From Chitinimonas sp. BJYL2 (GTDB lineage: Bacteria; Pseudomonadota; Gammaproteobacteria; Burkholderiales; Chitinimonadaceae), in assembly GCF_027257935.1 (NCBI RefSeq), contig NZ_JANZKW010000002.1, positions 496,001 through 560,000 on the forward strand: DNA of 64,000 nt, written 5' to 3'. The translations under genes were made by a program, and so were the position numbers. Under the pieces are notes generated by a model. That model did no database searches, had not been told where the DNA came from, and saw nothing but the letters and a program-made list of their open reading frames with translations. Positions 53,123 to 63,900 of the stretch are shown piece by piece (position 1 is the first letter of the stretch; each line of letters starts with the position of its first letter).

Positions 53123-53257
53123 ATCCCTGCTTCCGCAGCCACCCATCAGGTCCGTTAACGGTCATCGCCTACACATCGTGCCTTCGTGCTGCTTGCCGCC
53201 AAGGCTCATGGGCTAGCTATCCAGATCATGTAGCCCAGCATCAGTGAGTGTCGCAGT

Positions 53258-54457
53258 TCAAGCGGGCGGTGTGTTGGCGACCAGGGTGCCCGCCACCTCC
53301 CCGGCAGGTTGGGCAGCAAGTACCTGACGATAAAAGCTTGCCATCCGCTCGGCTGTTGCGGGGGCGCTCCAGCTGAGTGCATAAGCACGGGCTTCGACCG
53401 CCTTGCCGGCCCGCAGCTCGGCATCGGCGAGCAGATGCTGCACCACCAGTGCAAACCCCGCCGCATCGATCGGTGCGCACAAGCAGCCTTGCTCGGGTAG
53501 CAGAATGTCGCGCGCGCCCATCGCAGCAATCGCCACGACCGGCACACCCAGCGCCATTGCCTCCAGCAACACCAGGCCCTGCGTCTCGGTGGTCGAGCCA
53601 AACACGAACACATCAGCCGCGCGGTAGCAATCGACCAGAGCGCGTGCCCGATCCAGATAACCCACAAAACGCACCCGCCCCGTCAGACCCAGCTGCTCGG
53701 CCAAGGCCTTCAGATGCGGCAGTGCCGGGCCTTCGCCTGCAATCATCAGCAAGAAGTCCGGCCGCGCCGCCGCAACGGCCACTGCCATGTGCAGCAGCAG
53801 GTCGATATTCTTTTCATGGGCAACGCGGCCCACATAGAGCGCCACCTCGGCATTGAGCGGAATGGCATGTGCTTGGCGAAAAGCCTCGCCGTCGCCGTGG
53901 TCAAACTCAGCCAAAGGAATGCCCGTGGGAATCACCTCGATGGGCACCGTCACGCCATAGGAGCGCAAGGCATCGCGCATGGCCGTGGACGGTGCCACCA
54001 CCCCCGCCGTGGCATTGCACTGTCCGCGCGAGAATCGCCGCGCCAGCGCACGCGTCCAGCCACGCGGCACGATGCGCGCGTAATGGTGCAGGTACTCCTC
54101 GAAAAAGGTGTGGTAGGTCGTCACCACCGGCACGCCCAGCGCCCTAGCCAATGCCAGCCCAGCGTAGTGGGCAATGAACGGGGTCTGGATATGCACAAGC
54201 TGATACGCCTGCCCGCGCAGCACCGGCAACAGCGCATCGATCTCGCTGCGCCGCATCATCCTGTCCTCGGGGTCGAAAGCCAGATAGCGCGACGGCACGC
54301 GGTAGACGCCATCTTCCTCCACCGCTCCAGGGTAGGCCGGCGCGATCAGATCGACCGTGACGCCGATCTCGGCCAAGGACTGACGGAAGGTGCGGATCGA
54401 TGTGGACACACCGTTCACGCGGGGGAAGTACACATCCGACACCATCAAGACGCGCAT
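53258..54457 (-). CDS. Glycosyltransferase family 4
   Basis: The start is set at the ATG at 54457 ('MRVLMVSDVYFPRVNGVSTS'), preceded by GGAG; a longer frame is less likely. The 399-residue protein has the GT-B fold of family 4, with 'PVVTTYHTFFEEYLHHYARI' in the N-terminal half and the E-x7-E nucleotide-sugar motif in 'TETQGLVLLEAMALGVPVVA'. The N-terminal text is close to that of glycolipid alpha-mannosyl/glucosyltransferases. It probably glycosylates a lipid or polysaccharide at the inner membrane. Acceptor and donor are not readable. It is a single gene. Confidence 0.92.
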   Translation of the reverse strand: MRVLMVSDVYFPRVNGVSTSIRTFRQSLAEIGVTVDLIAPAYPGAVEEDGVYRVPSRYLAFDPEDRMMRRSEIDALLPVLRGQAYQLVHIQTPFIAHYAGLALARALGVPVVTTYHTFFEEYLHHYARIVPRGWTRALARRFSRGQCNATAGVVAPSTAMRDALRSYGVTVPIEVIPTGIPLAEFDHGDGEAFRQAHAIPLNAEVALYVGRVAHEKNIDLLLHMAVAVAAARPDFLLMIAGEGPALPHLKALAEQLGLTGRVRFVGYLDRARALVDCYRAADVFVFGSTTETQGLVLLEAMALGVPVVAIAAMGARDILLPEQGCLCAPIDAAGFALVVQHLLADAELRAGKAVEARAYALSWSAPATAERMASFYRQVLAAQPAGEVAGTLVANTPPA

Positions 54458-54541
54458 GCTCAACTCCATCTTCCAATCCGCGCAAACTAACGCCATGGCA
54501 TGACAGTGCTGTGACAGCGGGCTACGGCAAGTGATGGCGCC

Positions 54542-57500
54542 TCAGGTCGGGCCCTCACCCGCCAGCACTGCCCGGTTACGCCCCTCTTTCTTGGCGCGGT
54601 AGAGCGCCGCATCGGCGCTGGCAATCAGGGTTTCGGGCTTCACGCCCTTGAGCGGGCGCATCGTGGCCACACCCATGCTCAGGGTGACATGGGGTGCCGT
54701 AGTGGAGTGCGCGTGCGGGATGGCAGCCTCAGCGAGGCGCTGGCGCACATGCTCGGCCACCTCCAGCGCACCCGCTCCCTCGGTATCCGGCAGGATGATG
54801 GCGAACTCTTCCCCGCCGTAACGAGCCACAAAATCGGCCGGGCGCGACAAGCTCTCGCGCAGTACGGCGGCGACCTGGCGCAGACATTCGTCGCCCATCT
54901 GATGGCCATAGCCATCGTTGTATTTCTTGAAGTGATCGACGTCGATCATGATCAGGCTCAGGTGCTCGCCGGAACGTGCCTCACGTCCCCACTCGGCGGC
55001 CAGACGGGTATCAAACGCACGCCGGTTGGCCACCCCGGTCAACCCATCCTGCTGCGCCATGCGGCCCAGCTCCACATTCGCATCCAGCAACTGTTCATTG
55101 GCCGCATTGAGCGCCTGCTGGGCTGCTTCGAGTTCATCGATGTTCTGCAGCAGCTTCTCCTCAAACGCCTTGCGTTCGGAGATGTCGCGCATGACCCAGG
55201 TAAACACGCGCTTGCCGCCAAAGTGGATTTCGCTGACGGTGAGCTCCATGGGAAAGCTGGTGCCATCGCGACGCTGACCCAGTACCTCAATGCGCTGACC
55301 CAGCACCCTGCCCGTTTGCTCGCCTGTCTCGATATAGCGCTCAAAGGCAGCACGCTGCTGTGCCGCCAGCGGCGGCGGCAACAACATGGAGGCGGGCTGG
55401 CTCATGACCTTGTGGAGGCCGTAGCCGAATACATCGGCCACTGCGGGGTTGAGCAGTTCCACTTTGCCGGCTTCGTTGATCACCACGATCGCGTCCTGCA
55501 CGCTCTCCAGTATGGAGTTGAGCAGCGCATCCTCTTCCACCATCTTGGCTTCCATGGCGCGCACTTCAGAAAGATCGTGCAGTACGGCTGCGGTAAAGGT
55601 GGGCGGTTTGCCCTGCATGCGCGGTGCGACGATCAGCTGGCGCATGTCGATGATGCGGCCGTCCGGCGAGACCCACTGGGTTTCGCCCTGCCAGCTGCCT
55701 TCGGCCAGGGCCTTGGGAATACCCACATTGCTGATCAGCTGGTACGACCACTCGGTATAGCCATCACGTTTGGTGAAGCCCTTCAGGGATGCGTCCGGTG
55801 CCAGCTGGAACAGCCGGCGACCGGCGGCGTTGAGGTAGATCACGTCACCATCCAGCGAGGTCATGCGGACGATATCGGGCAGGTTCTCAATCACCGCTTC
55901 CAGTCGATCGCGCTCGATCTCCAGTTGTTTCTGCTCGCTGATATCGTAGGCAATCCCCATGGAGCCGATCACCCTGCCCTCGGCGTCGAGCCGTGGCGAC
56001 ATGGTGAGACTCACAGGAAACGCACTGCCATCCTGACGGATGTAGGTCCACTCGCGTTCCACCTGGCGCCCTTGCAGGCCCAGAGCAAAAACCTGTGCGT
56101 TCGGCTCCACGTGCATGCCTAGTTGTTCCCCGACTTCCATGGCATAGCGGGCCAGTTCGGTGTTGTCGTGGAACAGCAAGGGCGTATGCAGGCCGATCAC
56201 ATCCGCTGCACGGTAGCCGAGCATGCGTTCAGCGGCCTTGTTGAACAGTGTGATCAGGCCATCGGCATCGGCCGCGATGATGGCGTAGGGCGATGAGTCG
56301 AAGATGTTGCGCTGCAAGGCCTCGCTGGCTGCCAGAGCCAGTTCCGATTGCTTGCGGCTGGTGATGTTGCGACTGGTGAGCGTCACCCCCCAGCCCATCG
56401 GAACGACGCGGTTCTCATACCACCCCGGTGCCAGGCCCTCATGATCGTGGCGAACTTCTTCGGCAAACGGCATGCCGGTTTCAATCGCCCTGATATAGCG
56501 GTCGAAGTACTCGGCGCGACGGGTCGGAAACAGTTCGGACTGAAGCTTGCCGATGAACTGCTCGCGCGAGCGCCCCACGGCGGACAAAGCCTCGGGGTTG
56601 GCCTCGATGTAAAGGAAATCGACAATCTTGTCCGCCGGGTCCTTCACGGCTTCCATGACGAAAACAGCATCCAGACTGCCCGCAAAGACGCTGCGGAACA
56701 GCTCCTCACTGCGTGCAACGCGCGTCTGGATACGCGCCATTTCCGTGACATCCCGGGCAAACAGGATAGCGCCCGTGCGACGGCCAGCCTCGTCCAGCAA
56801 GGGGGCGAAGGAGCAATCGAACACCCGCCGCATTGCGCCAAGCAGAATGCGTAGCTGCTTTGGCTTGCCTTGGAGTGCCAAGCCAAAGCTCGATTGCAGG
56901 GCATTGCGATCAGCCGGGTGGCCGGCCAGCCACTCCAGGAACGATTCGCCCACTTCGGGCACGTCGTTGAACACCATGCCGAAGGCCTGGCCCAAGGCGG
57001 GGTTGGACAACAACACCTGCCAGTCGTTATCCACCGCCAGAATCGCATCGCCACTACCGGTCACCACGCCATTGACCAACTGCAAGGCACCCGCCAGCCG
57101 CGATTCGTGTTCCTTGCTGGCCTGAATATCGGCCAGACTCAGCACCACGCCGGTTTCCGCCGAACCGCTATCCGGCACGCCAGAGAACAGGCAACTCACC
57201 CAGCGACGGCGCCCATCCGGTAGACGCAGCTGCAGATCCAGCGGCTCAGCCTGGGCTTGCTGGACAAAGCGATGCAAACTGGCCTGCAAGCGCTCGCGGT
57301 CTGCATGGTCCAGCACCGACCACCAGCCGACACCCTGTGAAAGTTCCAGGCTCAGGCCGGTAAGCTCGGTCCAGGCATCGTTGCTGTACTGCGCGTCGAA
57401 CTGACCATCCAGCATGATGACCGCCACTGGTGCCTGGGCCAGCAGTGCCTGGAAGGCCGCCTGGCGATGGCGCCGGCCCTGGCGGCGTACGGACATATTG

Positions 57501-58555
57501 GCAATGACCATGGCCGCCAGACAGGCAAGCATGACAGCGCCCGCCGTGACGATGATCTGGGTACGGACCAGCGGCGCCTTGAGCTTGCTCATGGCTTCGG
57601 CATCCTGGTGCATCACCAGATACCAGTCCCCCTGCCTGGCCGGGGTCACGAACGGCAGCCGCAGCAAGACCTTGTCGCCCTGCGTGAGCGGCGCGCGCGG
57701 TGCCATCTGGCGATAGCTCCAGGTAGCCTGATCAAGCACAAGATTGCCCGCCGCCCCGGATGACTGCAGCAGCTTCCACAACGCGGGATCGCGCTCACTC
57801 AAGGTGCGACCGGTGCCCGCCTGGATACCGAAGTTGTCTTCAATCCGTCCGCCCAGCAACCATTGACCACGGGCGTCGAACAGCATCAGTTGCCCGCGTT
57901 CGCGGGTGGAGTGCTCCAGTCGGGTGAGTGCCGGAGTAACCAGCAGATTGACTACCAGCACCGCCCGTTTGACGCCCGCCGCATCGTAAACCGGCGTCGA
58001 GAAGCGGATCACCGGTTTGAGTGGGCGCTCCAGACGTCCCCGTTCGACATTCAGGTCCAGCGACGAGAGGAATATTCGCCCCCGCGAGAGATTGACGGCA
58101 TCACGGAAGTAATCGTGTCCCCGTTTGTCCTGCAGGCTGATCGCCGGCACCGGATAGGGGTCGCCACGATTGAGGTTGACGCGCAGGCGCTCCTTGCCCT
58201 GCAGATCCAGCAGCCGGATCTGGTCGTAGACGGGCTTGAAGCGCATCAGGCTCAGAAAGTGATCTGCGTGCTCGGCCCAGCGCTCGGCGGGTTCGCCGAG
58301 GGTAACGGCCAGCGTTGGATCATTTGCCAGCATCATCAGGTCGGCACCGCCATCGAGCAGGGTCGATGACAATTCCTGATGTACCCGCAGCAGTATCCGC
58401 TCATTACGTGCCTGCAGTTCCTCGTGCATGACCTGCTGTTGGTGATGCCACCACCACCAGGAGGCCCCCAGCGCGAGGACGAGCAGAGGCAGCAGCGTAC
58501 TCACCAGGCTGCGCAGCCAGTGACGGCGTTGGGACAGGTAAAGGTCAGCCTGCAT
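54542..58555 (-). CDS. Large membrane sensor with multiple PAS domains and GGDEF output
   Basis: The 1337-residue protein has TM1 (about 15-34), a long periplasmic sensor resembling dCACHE (about 40-325), TM2 (about 330-350), then about six PAS/PAC units ('ISERKAFEEKLLQNIDELEA' is a PAC end) and a GGDEF domain. The active site is GGEEF at 1247-1251, with the RxxD I-site ('RPAD') upstream, so regulated c-di-GMP synthesis is likely. No EAL domain is attached. It is divergent from tetR across 286 bases to the chosen start. The PAS cofactors and ligand are unknown. Confidence 0.93.
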   Translation of the reverse strand: MQADLYLSQRRHWLRSLVSTLLPLLVLALGASWWWWHHQQQVMHEELQARNERILLRVHQELSSTLLDGGADLMMLANDPTLAVTLGEPAERWAEHADHFLSLMRFKPVYDQIRLLDLQGKERLRVNLNRGDPYPVPAISLQDKRGHDYFRDAVNLSRGRIFLSSLDLNVERGRLERPLKPVIRFSTPVYDAAGVKRAVLVVNLLVTPALTRLEHSTRERGQLMLFDARGQWLLGGRIEDNFGIQAGTGRTLSERDPALWKLLQSSGAAGNLVLDQATWSYRQMAPRAPLTQGDKVLLRLPFVTPARQGDWYLVMHQDAEAMSKLKAPLVRTQIIVTAGAVMLACLAAMVIANMSVRRQGRRHRQAAFQALLAQAPVAVIMLDGQFDAQYSNDAWTELTGLSLELSQGVGWWSVLDHADRERLQASLHRFVQQAQAEPLDLQLRLPDGRRRWVSCLFSGVPDSGSAETGVVLSLADIQASKEHESRLAGALQLVNGVVTGSGDAILAVDNDWQVLLSNPALGQAFGMVFNDVPEVGESFLEWLAGHPADRNALQSSFGLALQGKPKQLRILLGAMRRVFDCSFAPLLDEAGRRTGAILFARDVTEMARIQTRVARSEELFRSVFAGSLDAVFVMEAVKDPADKIVDFLYIEANPEALSAVGRSREQFIGKLQSELFPTRRAEYFDRYIRAIETGMPFAEEVRHDHEGLAPGWYENRVVPMGWGVTLTSRNITSRKQSELALAASEALQRNIFDSSPYAIIAADADGLITLFNKAAERMLGYRAADVIGLHTPLLFHDNTELARYAMEVGEQLGMHVEPNAQVFALGLQGRQVEREWTYIRQDGSAFPVSLTMSPRLDAEGRVIGSMGIAYDISEQKQLEIERDRLEAVIENLPDIVRMTSLDGDVIYLNAAGRRLFQLAPDASLKGFTKRDGYTEWSYQLISNVGIPKALAEGSWQGETQWVSPDGRIIDMRQLIVAPRMQGKPPTFTAAVLHDLSEVRAMEAKMVEEDALLNSILESVQDAIVVINEAGKVELLNPAVADVFGYGLHKVMSQPASMLLPPPLAAQQRAAFERYIETGEQTGRVLGQRIEVLGQRRDGTSFPMELTVSEIHFGGKRVFTWVMRDISERKAFEEKLLQNIDELEAAQQALNAANEQLLDANVELGRMAQQDGLTGVANRRAFDTRLAAEWGREARSGEHLSLIMIDVDHFKKYNDGYGHQMGDECLRQVAAVLRESLSRPADFVARYGGEEFAIILPDTEGAGALEVAEHVRQRLAEAAIPHAHSTTAPHVTLSMGVATMRPLKGVKPETLIASADAALYRAKKEGRNRAVLAGEGPT

Positions 58556-58808
58556 CAGAAAAACTTTGCAATCGTACGCATCCAGTATCGGCGAATCGCC
58601 GTGTAGCCGCAGGCTTACGTCACGCGCGGCGATTCAAACAATCAGTATGGCGCAACACCTCCGGCCTAAGTCACGCCGTTACCCGCCGCGCTGGCGGCAC
58701 CCGGCGGTGGTCTGCAGACGCATTAGCCACTCCAAACAATATAGAACCGTCGCCGCCTGCTTGCCGGCCATCGGCGGGGGTTTACACAGAGGCCATTCAC
58801 TACATAAA

Positions 58809-58822
58809 ATACCGATCAGTAT
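58809..58822. promoter_or_regulatory. Palindromic TetR-type operator
   Basis: ATACCGATCAGTAT is a 14-base palindrome with one mismatched pair, like the operators of TetR/AcrR repressors of efflux pumps. It lies 20 bases upstream of the TTG start chosen for the tetR gene and overlaps the alternative ATG. The nonamer ATCAGTATG recurs at 58641-58649. Autoregulation is the simplest reading. Confidence 0.55.
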
Positions 58823-58841
58823 GCTTATTGGAGATCCGGTC

Positions 58842-59702
58842 TTGAACCGCGCAGCCAACCCCTCCGCCCAGCTTGACATCCACGGTGCCCGCCAACAGGC
58901 CATCGCTGCACTGCGCACGCTCAGTGCAGGCCGATCTGTTGCCGACATCAGTTATGGCGAAATCGCCAGCGAAACCGGCCTGCCCTGGCAAACCGTGAAA
59001 CGCCTGCTCGGTCCGCGGGAAGCGTTTGCGGAACTGCTCAATGGCGACGGCGTGCAACCCGTCGATACGCGAGACCGCATTCTCGATGCCGCGGCACGTG
59101 TGTTTGCCCGCAAGGGATTCCTTGCTGCATCGCTCGATGAGGTGGCCGCCGATACCGGGCTGACCAAGGGTGCGGTGTACTGGCACTTCAAGAGCAAGAA
59201 CGAGTTGTTCTTTGCCCTGCTCGATAGCCGCTTCCAGCAAGAGTTCGATCAGCACCTGCCCGAAGCCATGGCACGTGATGCCGCCTACACCGACCCACGC
59301 GATGCCCTCAAGGCTTTGCTGGGCGGGGTGGTAGACCGTGTGGAGCACGACCCCGACTGGCCACGCCTGTTTCTGGAGTTCATGGGCCAGGCGCGGGAGC
59401 CGGAAATCCGCGAGCGTCTGGCACGCGCCTATCAGGACTCCTGGCGCCTCTCCGCCGGGCTGATTGCCCAGCAACACCAGGCCCGTGGCCATACGCCGCC
59501 GGCCGATCCCGAACTGATGGCCGTGTTCTGGAGCGCGCTGATGGACGGCCTGATCATGGCCTGGATGATCAACCCCGAACGCATCAAGCTCGATGCCCTC
59601 ATGCCCCGCATCGTGGACATGCTCTGGCAAGGGCTCAATCCCGCCGCACCGTCGGCCACCGAATCCCCCGTATCCCCAGCTTCCACAAGGAGTAAGCCAT
59701 GA
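58842..59702 (+). CDS. TetR-family repressor with two tandem HTH-like units
   Basis: The start is set at the TTG at 58842 because GGAG lies eight bases upstream; the ATG at 58821 lies in the operator palindrome. The 286-residue protein has a canonical TetR helix-turn-helix at about 75-122 ('LDEVAADTGLTKGAVYWHFK'). Before it, residues 15-65 resemble a second, diverged TetR HTH ('YGEIASETGLPWQTVKRLLG'). The rest is a TetR ligand domain. The stop overlaps the membrane fusion protein start (ATGA), so the repressor is in one operon with the pump it probably controls. Confidence 0.88.
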   Translation: MNRAANPSAQLDIHGARQQAIAALRTLSAGRSVADISYGEIASETGLPWQTVKRLLGPREAFAELLNGDGVQPVDTRDRILDAAARVFARKGFLAASLDEVAADTGLTKGAVYWHFKSKNELFFALLDSRFQQEFDQHLPEAMARDAAYTDPRDALKALLGGVVDRVEHDPDWPRLFLEFMGQAREPEIRERLARAYQDSWRLSAGLIAQQHQARGHTPPADPELMAVFWSALMDGLIMAWMINPERIKLDALMPRIVDMLWQGLNPAAPSATESPVSPASTRSKP

Positions 59703-60853
59703 ACGCTCGCCTCCCCCGTTTCAGTCGTCGCACGCTTGCCATCAGCATCGGTGTGGCGCTACTGGTTGGCACCGTAGCGGTCACTCAGACCAGCCGCGCC
59801 GCACCCGAAGACAAAAAGAAGGACAAAACCCCGGTCGTGCTGGAGCTGGCCAACTCCGATGTCGTCAAGGTCATGGACGTGAATCTCATCCAGCCGCTGG
59901 CTTTGTCGGGCACGCTGACCCCGGTACGTCAGACCGTGATCAATGCCGAAGTGGAAGGCGCACTGGCTGAGGTGCTGGTTCGTCCCGGCGATTCCGTCAA
60001 GGCGGGTCAGGTGCTGGCGCGCTTCGAGACCAGCGATCTGGGTAACCAGCTTGCCATGCGCCAGGCCAGTTTCGAGCGCTCGCGCGCTGAACTGCAACTG
60101 GCCGAGAAAAACCGCGACCGCAATGCAAACCTGATTAAGCAAGGCTTCATTTCATCGAATGCCTTTGACGTGAGCGAAAGCTCGCTGTCAGTGGCCGTGG
60201 CACAGCACAAGGCGGATGCCGCGGCACTGGGTCTGGCACGCAAAGCCATGAACGACAGCGCCGTACGCGCGCCCATCAGCGGCATTGTGGCCGAGCGCAA
60301 AGTAGAGCCCGGCACACGCGTGGGCATCAATCAACGCCTGTTCAGCGTGGTGGACCTGGGCGAGATGGAGTACGAAGCGGCGGTGCCGGTGAGCGCGCTG
60401 GCTAGCGTCAAGCTTGGCCAGGATGTGACGCTGACCATCGACGGTTTTGCCCAGGATGCACTCAAGGGCCGGGTCGAACGCATCGCGCCGGTGGCCGATA
60501 GCGCCTCGCGCATGGTGTCGGTGTATATCCGGATCAAGAACCCTGATCACCTGCTCAAGGGGGGCATGTTTGCCCGTGGCCAGTTGGCTGTGGCACGTGC
60601 CGAGCATGCAGCGACGCTGCCTTTCGGTGCGATCCGCGATATGGAAACGAGCGCGCCTTATGTCATGGCGGTCGAGAATGGCAAGGCAGTACGCAAGCCC
60701 GTCACGCTTGGCATCCTCAATGACCTGAGCAAGGAAGCGGCGATCCGCAGCGGCGTGACGGCCGGCGCCACCGTGATCATCGCCAAGGTGGAAAACGTGA
60801 AGGCTGGCCAGCAGGTGAAGCTGCCCGGCGCCACGCAACCCGCCAAGTCCTGA
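59699..60853 (+). CDS. RND efflux periplasmic adaptor (membrane fusion protein)
   Basis: The 384-residue protein has an N-terminal signal anchor (about 12-32), a lipoyl half ('VEGALAEVLVRPGDSVKAGQ'), a coiled-coil hairpin, the second half 'VRAPISGIVAERKVEPGTRV' and a beta-barrel domain. It links the inner-membrane RND pump to an outer-membrane channel. Its ATG overlaps the tetR stop. The RND pump follows after 120 bases; no outer-membrane factor gene is in the window. Confidence 0.96.
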   Translation: MNARLPRFSRRTLAISIGVALLVGTVAVTQTSRAAPEDKKKDKTPVVLELANSDVVKVMDVNLIQPLALSGTLTPVRQTVINAEVEGALAEVLVRPGDSVKAGQVLARFETSDLGNQLAMRQASFERSRAELQLAEKNRDRNANLIKQGFISSNAFDVSESSLSVAVAQHKADAAALGLARKAMNDSAVRAPISGIVAERKVEPGTRVGINQRLFSVVDLGEMEYEAAVPVSALASVKLGQDVTLTIDGFAQDALKGRVERIAPVADSASRMVSVYIRIKNPDHLLKGGMFARGQLAVARAEHAATLPFGAIRDMETSAPYVMAVENGKAVRKPVTLGILNDLSKEAAIRSGVTAGATVIIAKVENVKAGQQVKLPGATQPAKS

Positions 60854-60973
60854 TTCCCGCCCTGACAGACCCGGCTCCCTGACGGATGCGGCTTCCGAGG
60901 AAGTCACATCCGCAGGGGTGACGGCGTACGCGACAAAACAAACCGCCGGCCCTGCCGGCATGGGGATGCAACC

Positions 60974-63900
60974 ATGTGGTTTACCCGCATCAGTATCAAA
61001 AACCCGGTCCTCGCCACCATGATGATGCTGGCGCTGGTGGTGCTTGGGCTGTTTGCCTACAAGCAACTGCCGGTCGAGGAAATGCCGGACATCAAGTTCC
61101 CGTTCGTGGTGGTGGTTACCGCCTATCCGGGTGCCTCTCCCGAGATTGTCGAGAACGAAATCTCCCGCCCGGTCGAGGACAAGCTCGTCACCCTGCCTGG
61201 TATCAAGCATGTGACATCCGACTCGTACAACGGCCAGTCGGTCGTCGTGGCCGAGTTCGAGCTGAACACCGATAACGAGAAAGCCCTGCGCGATGTGCGC
61301 GAAATGGTGGATGAGGCCAAGGTCGAGTTCCGTAACGAAATTCTCGAGCCGCGCATTTTCCAGGCCCGCAACGATGATCGCCCGACCATCTCGGTAGCAC
61401 TGGCCAGCGACAAGCTGACCCCGCGCCAGATGACCACCCTGGCAGATCAGAACATTCGTCGCGAGTTCCAGACCATCAAGGGCGTGGGCAGTGCCACCAT
61501 CGTTGGCGGCGTTGAACGCAAGGTCCGCGTGGAACTGAACCCCGAGCGCCTGCGTGCACTGGGCGTCGGTGTGGATCAGGTCATCAGCACCTTGCGCAGT
61601 GAAAACCGCGAAGTACCCATCGGCAATATCGAGTTCGACAAGACCGAGCGCGTGGTGCAGATCAAGGGCCGCATCCGCGATGCCGACGATTTCCGCCACA
61701 TGGTCGTCGCCCGCAACAACGGCCAGATCATCACCCTGGGCCAAGTCGCCAAGATCGAGGATGGCGAAGACGAGATGCAGTCGCTATCGCTCGTGGATGG
61801 CAAGCGCGCGATCTCGATTGATATCCGCAAAATTGATGGCGCCAATACGATTGAGGTCACCGATGCCGTCAAGACCGCCGTCGACAAGCTCAACGAGGAA
61901 TACCTGAGCCAGGGCCTGAAACTGCAGGTCGTCAACGACACCTCCATCGGTATCCGTCGCTCGCTCAGCGATGTGACTCACACCCTGTTTGAAGGTGCGC
62001 TGCTCACCGTGCTGATCGTGTGGCTGTTCCTGGGTTCCTGGCGCTCCACCGTGATTACCGGCCTGACACTGCCGGTCGCACTGATCGGTACCTTCTTCTT
62101 CCTTCAGGCCTTCGGCTTCACGCTCAATGTGATGACGATGATGGCGCTATCGCTGTGTATCGGTCTCTTGATTGACGATGCCATCGTGGTGCGCGAGAAC
62201 ATCGTGCGCCATATCGAGATGGGCAAGGGCCACTATGAAGCCGCCATGGATGGCACAGCGGAAATCGGTCTGGCCGTGCTCGCCACCACCCTGACCATCG
62301 TGGCCGTGTTCCTGCCCGTGGGTTTCATGGGCGGCATCCTCGGCAAGTTCTTCTACCAGTTCGGTATCGCGGTCTGTGCCTCGGTGCTGATCTCGATGTT
62401 TGTGTCGTTCACCCTGGACCCGATGCTCAGTTCGATCTGGCACGACCCGCACGTCCACGGCATGGGCCACAAGGGCCTGCTGGGCAAAATTCTCGACAAG
62501 TTCGAGAAGCTGCAGGACCGCGTTGCCGATGCCTATGGCCGCACTATCGCCTGGGTACTCAGCGAGAACCGTATCGGCGTGCCCAAGTATGTGGTCATCC
62601 CGCTGGCCGTCATCGGCCTGCCGATCACGCTGCTGGCACTGGCTACACGGCCGCGTGCCCGTGCCTGGCTGAAGTCGGGCTTCAAGGGTCGTCCTAGCTG
62701 GTCGCATCGCTTCATCGTGGTGCTCGGCGGCCTCGCCTCCTTCGTGCTCGCGCTGGCCATCCCGGCCACGCAGATGGTGCAGACCGAGTTCATCCCCAAG
62801 GCGGACGTCGGCCGTATCTTCATCGATTACCGCACCCCCATCGGCACGGCGCTCGAGTACACCGAGGCCAAGGCCCATCAGGTGGAAGCGGCCCTGCGTG
62901 AGTTCAAGGAGATCAAGGAGCTCTACACCACGGTCAGTTCCGACAGCAAGCACATCGCTTTCGTCTCCATCAAGCTTGTGGACAAGGATCAGCGTGAGCG
63001 CGGCCAGGAAGAGCTGGTCAAGCTGATGCGTGAGCGGATCGAACGGGTTGCGGGTATTGAAGTCCGTTACGTTCGTGGCGCCAGCGGTGGTGGTGGCGAT
63101 GCCCCCATCTCCATCCAGGTACAGGGTAAGGATCTCGAAGAACTCAAGCGCATTGCAGAGAACATCGCCGAGCGACTCAAGACCGTGCCGCACCTGACCG
63201 ATGTGCAAACCAGCCTGCGTGCGGCCAAGCCAGCCGTGGACATCGAGGTAGACCGCGAAATGGCGGCCAAGGTGGGTCTCTCCATCGGCCAGATCGGCAG
63301 CGCCCTGCGCCCGCTGATTGCCGGTGACGAAATCACCACCTGGGTGGGACCCGATGGCGAGAACTACGACGTGATCCTGCGCCTGCCCAAGTCCAACCGC
63401 CGGGTGGCCGAAGATCTGGCTGACCTGCCGATTGCCAGCCGCGATATCGACCCGCGCACCGGCCAGCAAACCATGGTGCCGCTGGGCCAGGTGGCACAGG
63501 TGAAGGAGAGCGGCACATCCACGCTGATCAAGCGCCGTGACCAGTACCGTAACGTCACCATCACCGCCAATGTGGACGGCGTGCCTGTAGGTTCGGTGCA
63601 GGCTGATGTGAAGAAGGTGCTCGATGGCATCCAGATGCCACCGGGTTACCGGCAGGTGCAGGAAGGCGATGCCGAGTTCATGAAGGAATCGGCAGGCTAT
63701 GCCGCCATCGCCATGGGCATCGGCATGATGTTCATCTTCCTGATCCTGGCCTCGCAGTTCAGCAGCGTGTTCCAGCCACTGGCCATCATGACCTCGCTGC
63801 CGCTCTCGCTGCTGGGTGTGTTCCTTGCCTTGTGGCTGTGGGGCAGCACGCTGAACCTGTTCTCCATCATCGGCGTGATCATGCTGATGGGTCTGGTCAC

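Noticed and set aside
53152-53161. CCGTTAACGG palindrome after the orphan binding protein gene
   Set aside because: Ten bases of self-complementarity in a GC-rich gap is easily random and no gene start is placed to use it.
60188-63469. Long minus-strand frames (518 and 440 codons) under the RND operon
   Set aside because: Composition is His/Gln/Asp-rich noise typical of antisense frames; the plus-strand RND and adaptor genes explain the sequence.
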